From positions 186,001-250,000 of the forward strand of contig OX621170.1 in NCBI GenBank assembly GCA_951640195.1: a stretch of 64,000 nucleotides of DNA, read 5' to 3'. How positions within the stretch are numbered: the first letter of the stretch is position 1; the number at the start of each line of letters is the position of its first letter. A program made the position numbers and the translations under genes. This DNA comes from Porpolomopsis calyptriformis (Eukaryota; Basidiomycota; Agaricomycetes; Agaricales; Hygrophoraceae). The notes beneath the pieces were generated by a model. That model saw nothing but the letters and a program-made list of their open reading frames with translations. It did no database searches and was not told the origin of the DNA. Shown here in pieces: positions 31,160-41,319 of the stretch.

Positions 31160-33138
31160 ATGACCTCCACATTGAAGATTGCTGCTGCCGACCATCCCAT
31201 CAAGTCTGTGACGATATTCAAGTCGTCTAAAGCGGAAATCGTCCGCACATTTGTCCTTCAGCTCGAGGTGAGATCACAGCTTACCGGCGTCTCCATATAC
31301 AAATGAAACTGCTTCTCTAGGCTGGACAGAACAAAGTACATATTACTGGACTGTCTGGTGTTATTGATACCGATTCCGTCAGAGTATCTGGTTTGGGTCA
31401 AGCCCGTCTTTTTGATGTGGTTTGTACCTTGGGAAGCACGAAAGGATCGAGTGGTGGGAAGGACGGCGAATCGGAAACCATTCGTTTGTTGAAAAAGAAG
31501 AAGGCAGATGTCGAGGCTCGGAAGGGCATGTATGAGCAAGAAATGGAGATTCTCTCCAGCTATGGAAAGACGTTGGATGGAGAGCATGTCAAGCCGACGG
31601 ATGTTTCTCAGTTCTTGGCCGACTTTGGTAATCGATGGGGGAGGAATCTGGAAACGGTTTCTACTCTTCGGGAGCAGATTGTCGAGATTGACCATCAGAT
31701 CTGGAAAGAGACGTCCAAGGCTGCGATGAAGAAAGGGCGGGCAACGGGGGAAGTCTCCGTTGTGATTGGAACAGATGAGAAGGGCAGCGTGGAACTGAAA
31801 CTGACATACAGTACAGTTTCTTTCTCTCTCGGAAGTTACACCCTACTGAAACATATTCTTCCAGTCGTCGCCAATGCGTCTTGGGAACCCACATATGAGC
31901 TTCACGCAAGTACGGAAAATGGGAAGCCTTCATCCGCGGTCTCCCTTCAATATCGTGCCCGGGTGAAACAAAGCACAGGCGAAGATTGGACTGATACAGC
32001 GTTGACACTTAGCACTGTTGCGTCGGACACGGTGACGCAAAGTATACCGTATCTCAAACCGATGAAGATCAGGCCTCAACCAGCAAACACTGGCAAGATG
32101 GCAGCTTACATCCAGCAACAGATGCAACAGCAACAGGCCCCAACGCAGCAGTCCTGGTACCCGACCCCCCAACAACGGGCCATCCCGCCCCCGACTCAAA
32201 TCGTTCCTCCAGAGGCTCTTCGTGAGGACTTTGGGGAAGAAGATGGCGAGTTCGATGCAGTCGATGTTCCAGGACCATTTTTGGAGCCGGCTACGGTTGT
32301 TAGTGAGAGTCCGCTTGCGATTTCGTATGCTGTGGAGGGCAAGTCGGCTGTACCCAGTGATGGAGTGGCCCATCAGGTGTCGATAGCCAAGCTTCCCTTC
32401 GAGGCTAAGATCACACACATTGCGATTCCGAGGATCCAGCCCAACGTCTATCTGCAGGTAGTTCGCTGGGTTGTTTCTGAATCTTATTCTTGCTTTCTGA
32501 CACGCTTTTGATCCAGTGTCAAGTCAAGAACACCAGCGAGTACCGCCTACTACCTGGTCTTGTTACGGTCATCCTTGATGGTAGCTATGTATCAAAGTCT
32601 TCAATTTCTGTACGTCCTTTCTCGGGTTTTCTCATGTTCAACGAACAAAAATCCGATTCACACACTGTTTTAGGACATCAATATTGGTGACACTTTCCAT
32701 TGTACTCTCGGCACCGATTCTGCGATCAAAGTCACATATTCGCGAACCTCCCGCACGACCAAATCGGCGGCAGGATCGTTTGCAGAAGTAATGAAAACCA
32801 CGACATACACGACGAAGATCACGATCCACAATAAGCACGCGTTTGCGATCGCAGACCTTGTTGTGCGGGAAGTGGTGCCCATGTCAGACGATAAACAGGT
32901 CAAGGTGATCCTGAGGAAGCCTGAAGGGCTTGCGGATGCGAAGGATGGAGATATCGTGAGGGATGCAAAGAGAGATGGGCTGAAGGTTAACTGGGAGAAG
33001 CTGGTGGACGGGAAAGGGGGGGAGAAGGAGGGGAAGTTTGAGTGGACGTGGCAGGTCGATTCTGGGGCACAAATTAAATTGGAAGCTGAATGGGAGGTAA
33101 AGGCGCCTGCGGATATTAACTGGACGGAGGTGTACTGA
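31160..33138 (+). CDS. DUF4140/DUF4139 (mucoidy inhibitor A-like) protein
   Basis: Four exons, 31160-31267, 31321-32457, 32517-32609 and 32674-33138, total 601 codons (600 residues). The N-terminal part has the beta-rich DUF4140 fold (ITGLSGVIDTDSVRVSG), followed by a coiled coil (KKKKADVEARKGMYEQEMEI). The DUF4139 region has WEPTYELHA, LQYRARVKQSTGEDWTDTAL, the PPP/Gln-rich insert (QQMQQQQAP) and KITHIAIPRIQPNVYLQ. The C-terminal half keeps VYLQCQVKNTSEYRLLPG and FDINIGDTFHC-type strands. Family members are widespread in fungi and bacteria with unknown biochemical role. Intact parent-type copy of the pseudogene at 20210-20938. Confidence 0.9.
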
Positions 33139-33716
33139 TTTATTTTACTTATGTGATCCCTCTTTGTTACCGTCATATTGGAATTCTCATTCTCCATATC
33201 ACCAGATTGTCTCCCACGGCGAGTCACGTTGATTGCGTAATTGTTTGGATTGCATGGCGATGCCAAACAAGTCTGGGACAAAAAAAGTTTTTTTTTTCTC
33301 AATTGTAATATTTTGGTTCTCATTGGACGTACGGAGTCATACTGCTTGAGGTGAGATTGTGTCGTGCCTTTGTCATCGGGATTGAGTGGAGTTTTTTTTG
33401 GCAATGCGCCAGGCTCTCAACTGACTTCGCTGCTCCTACACAGCATGGGAAAATACATTCTGGGTTTTTCCGGCAAGGCTGTACTTCTTCCTGTCACGTA
33501 AAGCCGGAGAAATTTCACATTAGCACAATAGAGAACGCTCAAATCGAAACCCGCAGAAGGAGCCAACGAATCCGATATCGCCATCTGAGTTTTAAATCTA
33601 AATTTCAGACTCCGCTCTTGGTATAAAAAGCTCGCGTTCGTTCCGTTTACTTCCCTTTAGTCCCATTTTCGTCTTTACCCGCAAGCGCTTCGTTGCGGCC
33701 ACGTCAATCACACGAA
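33139..33716. other. Upstream region of the pheromone gene, no other gene seen
   Basis: 3' flank of the DUF4139 gene and then the promoter of the pheromone gene, with a TATA box at 33623-33630. No further coding frame recognised. Confidence 0.55.
33623..33630 (+). promoter_or_regulatory. TATA box of the pheromone gene
   Basis: TATAAAAA, 87 bases upstream of the ATG at 33717. Strong TATA boxes are usual on highly expressed fungal pheromone genes. Confidence 0.65.
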
Positions 33717-33860
33717 ATGGATTCATTCTACTTGTCTCTTGGTGATCTCCTCGCCAATCTCGTCGTGCAGGACGTGCATGAGTCGCCTGTTCCTGTTGAG
33801 GAGGAGAAATCTTCCGGCAACACGTATGGCGGCTTCTTGCTTTATTGTGTCATTGCGTAG
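33717..33860 (+). CDS. Putative lipopeptide mating-pheromone precursor (CaaX)
   Basis: Single exon, 47 residues, starting MDSFYLSLGDLL and ending in the CaaX box CVIA followed by TAG. Precursors of basidiomycete mating factors have this plan: 40-60 residues, often MDSF at the start, an acidic middle and a C-terminal CaaX for farnesylation. The acidic stretch ends EEEK at residues 28-31; cleavage after an EK-type site would leave a peptide of about 13 residues (SSGNTYGGFLLYC), farnesylated and methylated on Cys44. That cleavage site is an inference. It signals through a STE3-type receptor, and no receptor gene is in this window. I found it by eye because it is so short. Confidence 0.85.
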   Translation: MDSFYLSLGDLLANLVVQDVHESPVPVEEEKSSGNTYGGFLLYCVIA

Positions 33861-34471
33861 GGAAGCGTCCCACGCAGTATACCCCAGTGTGATGATGATT
33901 CGTCTGTTCGTGAGTTTGCTTTAACGCGATCTCACCAAACGGACCTTGCTGATGTTGGATTTGAAGGATTGAATGTGCAGTTTTTGAATACGGACTGCCC
34001 TATGCTCTTATGAATGGACGATTTACTTCTCATCGCGATGATATGTATCCCTCCTGACATGACGTGTTTATGTTTTCTTCCTCGCACTGACAAGCGTGTG
34101 CATACGTAGCGTAGCGCCCGGCCCTCGCTGCTTTTTTTGTCTTTACATCTCTGTTGGCATGGACTTTTGGTATTGTAGACTTACATACACTGTAGATACG
34201 ATGCCGGAATGATATGTTTTTTATGAAACTTGTGGTATGATTGGACAGCATCCTTGCCATCTCTGCTGGCCTCGGTGGTATCCATCCTTCATGAGGAAAT
34301 TGAAAGCGAGATCCCACGCCAACCGATGGCATGCGTGTTGTGTCCGGGTCCAGTGACAAAACTAGTTTCCGTTCGCCAATGAGTGAGAGTCTGCGAGACA
34401 AAACGGAGCAGAAAAACCTACAATTTCCATCCCATAACGGTGTCGATACATACTAGTTATGAATCAAGGGA
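33861..34471. other. Mostly gene-free; holds one WD40 relic
   Basis: Follows the pheromone gene (probable 3' UTR) and precedes the end of the Crinkler-like gene. A 39-nt relic of a WD40 repeat lies at 34325-34363 (listed separately). Confidence 0.5.
34325..34363 (+). pseudogene. WD40 repeat relic
   Basis: The bases read DGMRVVSGSSDKT in frame, the SPDGTRIVSGSNDKT segment of the NLR-D repeats. Flanks do not continue a WD40 array. It looks like a fossil of a lost NWD gene. Confidence 0.6.
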
Positions 34472-36355
34472 TCACTCCATTCGTTTCAGCTCGCTAGGAT
34501 CCACCACTGCAGAGTGCAAGGGTAGCTTGCGCAAGTCTTGGTTCCGTGCTTGTGGGCAGATCAGTGTCAGGTTAGGCGGGATGATGAACACAAAACGCCA
34601 ATTTGACATCGGGGGGAGGCAATATCGATTGAAAAAGAGACAAAGCTTTTGTTTAATGTCATGGTTTGAATGAATGGTCATTCGGAAAATATAGAGGCGT
34701 TTGTTGTGTAAGATAAATGAGTCGAGCGCTGTATCGTTGTTTGCTTCCGGTAGGTAAAATACACCTGGTTCAATGGTCGACGGCCCATTGTCCATGAATT
34801 CTTCAGTTCGCGATGGAGTGATGTCAATCTTGAGACTGCGCCGCAAAGCCTGCTGGCGAAGCACTTCAAGTGCTGGATTATCTAGAAATAAATGGCTTGA
34901 ATGCCATTTGGGCTTCTTCCTGTTCGCTCGAGGTGGATCCAGCTTCACCATCGGAATGAGTTCAAGGATGATCTTCTCTTGAAAGTGGCACTGAACCATC
35001 CCCTCGAAAAAAAGGCCAGCCAAAGCCTCCAAACCAGGTGTCCTGGCAAAGTACGTGTAAAGTCTCAGGTTTTCATCTAGTCCGAGTTTCCGGAATTGAT
35101 TTGCGAGCCTCGACTGAATAAATGGAGTTATTGGAGCCACGACCGTTTGACTGTGTACATCCTCCAGCTTCTCGCGGCTGAGAACACAAATCTTATGAGA
35201 AATGGCATCCATTCTAAGACAGGTGACATCCTTGAACATCTCCTGAAGTTGGGTGAACGTAACTTCAGTGATCACCTGCTTGAGGCATTGTTCATATTCA
35301 GAAAATTCCACAGAATTTTGCAGGAAGTCGATGCATAGACGTGGGACTGGGCCAAACTGATCAAAAACCTCTAATGAGCGCATGCGAATCTCTGCCTGTG
35401 CACTGAATATTTTCAAAGGTGTTAGTGTGAGCTTCCAATGTTAAGAATCAACTTACATTCGATAAATCTCCATTTTTTTCCATGGATTCATGAGGACAGT
35501 TACAGTTCGCGTGGTCTTGTGAAGACGTGACCATCGATCTGCGCTCGGAGGTGTGACGTATAAAACAAAAAGGCGAGTGCCATGTGGAATAAGATAGGGT
35601 GGGATGCCCTCCCTGTTCTTGTCTGAATCAACCAAGGTCCAGACAAAGATCTTGAAGTTAGCCTCCTGGAAATCAGGGTCCATTCTGTAGACACCCTCAT
35701 CAACAAACAGATAACAGCATGTTTTGCGATACCAGATAACTGGCATCTTTTCAGCAAGGCGCCGACACAAAGCGTAGTAAATCCAGAGACTCTTTCCTTT
35801 ATGCATGTTAGTACTATCAAAATAACATACGAAGAACTCACCGATGCCTGGTTGTCCCGTGATGACAGCAGATGGTGCGACACCCATATTAATCGAGGAC
35901 TTCTTGTAATACGCCTCCAAGTAGTTGTAAATCCGAATATAATCAGCACGGATCCAGATATTTTGGCGCTCGATGCCAGGGATGTCGATGTTCAGGAGGT
36001 AACAACCCGCAGTAAAATCATCGTCCGAGTCGGTCTCATCTTCATCTTCATCCACACCCTCATCCTCGTCCTCATCTTCATCCTCCACACCCTCGTCCTC
36101 GTCCTCATCCACACCCTCATCGTCATCCATGCGCTCATCTCCATCTTGATCCTGATTTCTGAGCTCACCCCCTATAAAGGGTTGGGTGTTACGCCACTCT
36201 CGCTCCTCATCAAGCATGCTCTTGCCCCAAAACCTCTTGTGCAACTGGGCTAAGGTCTCATCGTCACCGAGCTTCCGCCACCTTGGAAGGTGCCTTGGGA
36301 TGTAGACCACGGAGTCTAAGGTTGATACCGAGTTCGAACGCAAATTCTGTGACAT
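34472..36355 (-). CDS. Crinkler/RHS-like P-loop NTPase with REase-like C-terminus
   Basis: Three exons, 35842-36355, 35457-35796 and 34472-35402, give 595 codons (594 residues). It has a strongly acidic stretch (about residues 70-120), then the P-loop AVITGQPGIGKSLWIYYALC, split by a 45-nt intron right before the Lys. CYLFVDEGVYRMDP and GTRLFVLYVTPPS follow. The C-terminal part has LYIFRMTIHSNHDIKQKLCL, like the QMT/H block of Crinkler-type nuclease domains. This plan matches host-directed or conflict-related CRN/RHS proteins (NTPase plus restriction-endonuclease fold). An in-frame ATG at 36355 is chosen, though a canonical GTAAGT...CAG intron overlaps it, so an upstream start is possible. 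Confidence 0.7.
36024..36145. repeat. Acidic-codon microsatellite in the Crinkler-like gene
   Basis: Imperfect TCATCCTCGTCC-type repeats on the plus strand, encoding the Asp/Glu run on the minus strand. Length variation between strains is likely. Confidence 0.7.
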
Positions 36356-36434
36356 GAAGATGAGCAAGTGGTCGGAGTTGCAATTCAAGTACTTACGCTT
36401 CTCCTCTCGCAATTTGGTACTCGGTGCGTATGGC

Positions 36435-36441
36435 TTTTATA
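36435..36441 (-). promoter_or_regulatory. TATA box of the Crinkler-like gene
   Basis: Minus strand TATAAAA, about 80 bases upstream of the chosen ATG. It fits a start site near 36405 and a short leader, with or without the leader intron. Confidence 0.5.
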
Positions 36442-36798
36442 TTCCCTGGCTGTCAGCCTCACTCTTTATGAATTTTGTCGTTATTGAGCACCACCATCCG
36501 ATTGTCACGTCTTTATCTGCAGAAGCAACTTGGGTGCTGCTTCCACAGCCGACACTTTCTCGGGTGTCTTGGTTCCAGATGCGATTATCTTGCAACATTG
36601 CCTCTTCCCTTGTTGATCTGAGGCTGCGGTGACAACACCAATTCATCAGCTCAAGTTCACCTCCATTATGGAGCAGCTGGTGAACTCGACTAGATGAATA
36701 GGGTGTTGACACTGTGGTATCGGATCGACAAGGGAGTATGCTGCTCAGTACCCCCTGCATCATGGATGGGCAAAAAAGACTATTGCTTATACGCCATG

Positions 36799-36915
36799 AA
36801 AGTATATAATGGAATGGGTGCGACATGGGATTCATGCATTCGGATGATCGAAGACCCATATCATCTCTGGATCCATCGATCGTGCTGTTTGGCTCTGGGA
36901 TACGCTGGGGATGTA
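36799..36915 (+). pseudogene. NWD gene relic (linker plus WD40 piece)
   Basis: KVYNGMGATWDSCIRMIE matches the segment before the first WD40 repeat of NLR-D (KVYNGLDERWNSCIRTIE). A shifted frame then gives SGSIDRAVWLWDT, like the SGS.DKTVRLWDA end of a repeat. About one repeat is missing between them. A deleted, frameshifted NWD fossil. Confidence 0.75.
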
Positions 36916-37100
36916 TAATAAATGCTGTCAACCTTGGCCGGTTACTTGTGATAACCAGCTTCTACCATCCTTGTGAAGGCGGTCGTAGCTACGATCTCGC
37001 TTTGATTTCTTTGTAAAGTTTTATGCCTGTTAATACAACGACTCGATCGTGCGGGTGACTGTGACCACCAAGTCACTTTCTTCGCCTCCTCGTTCTCCAA

Positions 37101-38279
37101 GTGAGCGTCAAGTTGACTCTGTCAGGGAACCCACCTACTCACACGCTCAACCACCCAGTGGAAGAACCGTCAACGGGTTCTGATTCTGATTATTCCAGGT
37201 CAGTGAACGTGCCTTTTCGTTTCACTTGTCCTTACCTCGATCACACCCAGCTCGGTGAGGGACAATCAAGCCCCCAGTTGACTACCTCTTCCTGGACATT
37301 ACCTGACATATTTCAAGTGGATATCATGGTTCCTTTCTTCAAAAGGCAACGAATACTTTTGCGAGGTCGACGAAGACTTCATCCTCGATCGCTTCAATCT
37401 CACAGGCCTCAACAACGAAGTATCCAACTATCCTCAGGCTCTCGACCTCATCACTGATAACCTTGGTGCGCCCTTCCATCCCCCTTCACCCAAATGAACC
37501 ACTGATGATCGACCACAGATGAGGAGATTCAAGACGAGCTCCGCGGCTCTCTCGATGTGCAAGCCAGACTTCTGTACGGCCTCATCCATGCTCGGTGGAT
37601 AGTAACCGCTCGGGGCCTCTCAAAAATGGTAACCCATCCATTCCTCTCATCCCACACCCGTTCATCTCACCTTCCCTCGCCGTCACACGCCTAGCTCGAA
37701 AAATACAAACGTGCAGATTTCGGCCGTTGCCCCCGCGTTCTCTGTCAACAACAACCCCTTCTCCCAGTCGGCCTCACCGACATTCCCTACGAGAAATCCG
37801 TCAAACTTTATTGCGGTCGCTGCGAAGACCTTTATTCTCCCAAATCATCCCGGCATGGCTCCATCGACGGGGCCTACTTCGGGACAACCTTCCCACACCT
37901 TTTGTTTCTCGTCAACCCCACCCTGCTCCCACCCAAGAGCGGACCGACGGAGATCGTGAGTGGAAATACCGGTGGGACCGGAAGAGATGGCGAAGGGCGC
38001 ACGGGGAGAAGACGGGGTAGGGAGGAGCCCGATCCTGCCGTTGAGAATGGATTGGGAGAATCGATTAGCACAGTTACAGTGGCCTTGAAGGCGGATCGTT
38101 ATCGCCCCCGGATTTATGGATTCCAACTGAACGAGACTGCGAAGCTGCAGAGGTGGCAGGAGGCCGTAAGGGATCGGTACGTCTTGCACTTTTCGCTTCT
38201 TGTCTAGTCCGATGGAATTTGATGCTCGTTCTGCAGGCAAGTGGCACGGCTTGCAGAAATGGAAGCCCACTCCCGATGA
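37101..38279 (+). CDS. CKB1: Casein kinase 2 regulatory subunit beta
   Basis: Exons read as: first piece ending 37202 ([14 protein letters not shown]), 37318-37465 ([20 protein letters not shown]), 37519-37628, 37695-38176 and 38237-38279. Phases agree from the second exon on. The dimer zinc finger is [10 protein letters not shown]...CGRCEDLY, followed by [20 protein letters not shown] and the RPRIYGF motif. A Gly/Arg-rich insert of about 48 residues interrupts the domain before RPRIYGF, as in other fungal forms. CK2 beta joins two catalytic subunits into the holoenzyme. The first exon lacks an ATG in its open frame, so one or more upstream exons are missing from my model and the start given is only where the frame is readable. 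Confidence 0.9.
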
Positions 38280-41200
38280 GAGAGATGCATAAAGCATACA
38301 GTATCGTTCGTTTATGTTGTACATACAAGTAAATGAATGCATGAGAAACTTTATAACCTGTGCTATTCCAGATTTCTCGATACTCTACGACAACTTCAGC
38401 CTCAATCGTTCTCTATTGCAAATAGACGCATTATTCGCCGGGGCCGAAACGCGGGTGCCAAGTCTTCCCGTCAGCAGAATAGATACACTTTAAGACGGCG
38501 GCGTCGATTTTCGCGATCATACTGACCCCTGACCGGGATGGTTGTGGCGGACGGTGGCTCTAGAACAATGTACAAATCAGCTTGGTATTGGGCAAGTTCG
38601 TTTCATGGCAAAGAACTGACGGTAAGAAAGGATTGCACAAGTTCGCTTGCGGCCAAGGCAAGCTCACGACGCGTGATGTTCCCATTAGCCAAGTCGACCG
38701 TTTTGGTCCTGTCTGGTTGGCCACGCCACTGGTGAGGATGGGGGGACCCGATCAGCTACTTTGACACAACAAGTCGGTTGCAAGGGGCGTACCTTGATCA
38801 TTAAAGTAATGTCTGTTTGACTCGATCGAGCAAACGGGCGATCGAGGGGACGGTACAAGGACGCATTCCCGGGCAATACGTCCTTTATTTTGATGCCGGG
38901 ATGACTACCTTCGGAATCCGGCCTGAAGGTGATAACGCCACCACTTCTTGATATACCTTGGGGATTATTCATGGCAATTGGCGGGCGGTCGAAGATACGA
39001 ACAAGCCGATAGGAGTGATAATGGGTGATGATTGGGCCTTGTGCGATTAGACGTGAGGGCGAACCGGGGTGTATGGGGTGTCCGGCTGGCTGGCGGGTGG
39101 GCACACAAACATTATATCAACGGGAAATGGTGGACCAGGTTTGTCAAACCAACGGAGACATACATTGAAGAGGGGATACACAGAAAGCGCCTGCGGGGTG
39201 AGATAAGGCCTGTAAAGTCTCACCACACGCTGAGGTAGATGGTATCAGTCATCCAGCTCTGCACTCGAGACGCTTCGAGTCCGAAAAGGGGGAAACCAAA
39301 AACTCACAACATGCCGTACACTCCCTGTTCTGTGAGCCGATTGCCTCTCCTGACTTTCACTGGTTGTATCGAAGCGCGGGGACGATGGGGGCAATTCACT
39401 AGAAGAATTCATCTTGACGGCGAGATGGCTATAGCAAAGTGGGCTTTAAAACGCGGGAGGCAAGCCAAAGGTTTGTGTACGAGGGAAAATTGGGGGAACT
39501 GAGGCGGATTCTGTCCTGGGGGATTTTATAGGCATTAAGAGGTGAGCTTGTGAAGTAGTGCCGCTTACCTCTTTGCAGAATGGAGCCGCCTTGACCAGTT
39601 CCGCTTTGTCCTCACAATTACTCCGAATGTCCCGTTGAATGTCCCGTAAAAACAGGTCATTGGTCGACTGTTTTACCCCCTCCCAGAACACACAAAGTCA
39701 AAATGGCAATGTTACTGGGAGAGCAATTTTCCCTTCCATTGCCCATGTATGTCGGAGAAAGTGATACCACAGTCTCTAGATTCCGAAAAAGTCAACTAAT
39801 GCGCCTGGAGAACAGCTCAGGGTTGAAGACCAACACTCACCGCAAAGCGAGGACAAAGCGTCTCCAAACGTGCTTTATGCTAAGGCCATCGGTAAGTTAA
39901 ATAAACAATAGAAAATGACGCTTTGGCCATTAACCCTATGACCATCCCCTTCGAGGATCAATACTGCTTGAACCAAACGCCCTCACGTTTGAGATATTTA
40001 CACCCTCCCCCGTAAAAACGATACCAAACTGTACCCAATGACACTCGGCATATCCAGCATGTTGATCAACTCCCAGCCACAACCCAAGAAAAATGGCCCA
40101 AGGGAGTTTATACACTCATCAACCCAAAAGGTGACAATCGCTCGGATCATACCAGAGCGATTGTCACCTTTTGGGTTGGTTTAGGTACTGAGCGTATAAA
40201 AAAGCAAAGCGGCCATGATGTTATGGGGGCCCAACACAACAACTGATGCACGGTCCTTGACACCTCTTTGGGAGAGGCTGGTCGTTTATTAATAGGCAGC
40301 AGAAAGATCTTTTTGTTCCAGAGTAACGTTTACATTGCCGGCACACCAATGAATGCGGAGGAAGGTTGTTCGATGGCCAACGTTGGTTATAGTTGGTTCA
40401 AGACCAGGCCATTCGTGGACCAAACACGACCTCTTTCTCTTCCTCGCAGGGCCGGCTTCGTGGCTACTGGATCGCTCCTGCAGAGCCCGCGAGTTTAGGC
40501 TGTATGACATTAGTCAAGGAGCCCGGTTATATCTCTGCCAAGTGTGGGTGGAGTGCCGGGTCGTCTCGTCTACTTCTGCGAGCATCTCTTCGGCTGTATG
40601 CCTTCTTTTGAGAGCGGAATTGCAGGCGAAGTGGTTGGCACAGTCCACAACCCGTCAGCCAGATCTGTTTTGTTTTCAACTGCCTCGGAAGCGATCCCAT
40701 GAAATGCAAACAAATCAACTCACTCATCCCACCTTCGTCCACTTGATCGAAACGAAGTTAATTAGACCGTTCAAGGGTTAAGGCGATTTCAGCAAGAATG
40801 AGGACCGCTGAGCACCGAATAGTTCAGCTAGTAATGGAACTTGCAACATTTCTGCCGTTTTGTGAACGAGCTGAAGTTATGTGTCCATTTTCTGCAAAGA
40901 AAGGACATGTTGACCATGGATCACTCAGGCGGTAGGACGACGCGAATAGACCTTCGTAATACTCCAGATCCGCGTCCCCAATGTAAACATATTTAACCCA
41001 GCCTCCTCTTGACTCGGCGTTGAGTTCTCTCGAGGCTGTGGAGTCAGATAGGGGGCGACAAGAGGTATAATGAGAGAGCCATGCAGATTTCACAGCCACC
41101 GTGGTCTCTGATTTCGATTTCCTCAACTCTCAAGTTTGATGCAGTTCTGAACCGTTCATATGTACCTTTCTCGCGCTCTCGACACTCACGACAATTCGCT

Positions 41201-41319
41201 CTCTCATTGGAATCGTATTCACTAACAACCGACCCTTTCAACGTTTTAATATCATTATTTTCCTTCAATCCATCTGTATTTCCGGTCTTCTATAACACTT
41301 CTTCAACCTTCGCTTAATT
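38280..41319. other. Long gene-poor stretch
   Basis: Over 3 kb with no family-recognisable gene. A minus-strand frame at 38685-39104 and plus-strand frames around 38582 and 40353 are not convincing. It contains a perfect hairpin at 40121-40177. The last part is probably the promoter of the arrestin-like gene. Confidence 0.5.
40121..40177. repeat. Perfect 23-bp inverted repeat with 11-base loop
   Basis: Bases 40121-40143 and 40155-40177 are exact reverse complements (AACCCAAAAGGTGACAATCG and three more bases each), around GGATCATACCA. It could be a MITE core, a small-RNA precursor hairpin or a terminator-like structure. No coding frame is near. Confidence 0.7.

Noticed and set aside
30752..31195. 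147-residue minus-strand frame
   Set aside because: Overlaps the start of the DUF4139 gene and has no recognised domain.
35801..36253. 150-residue plus-strand frame over the Crinkler-like gene
   Set aside because: Made by the acidic-codon microsatellite read on the other strand.
38582..39104. Overlapping frames on both strands
   Set aside because: No recognised family; both look like chance in unannotated DNA.
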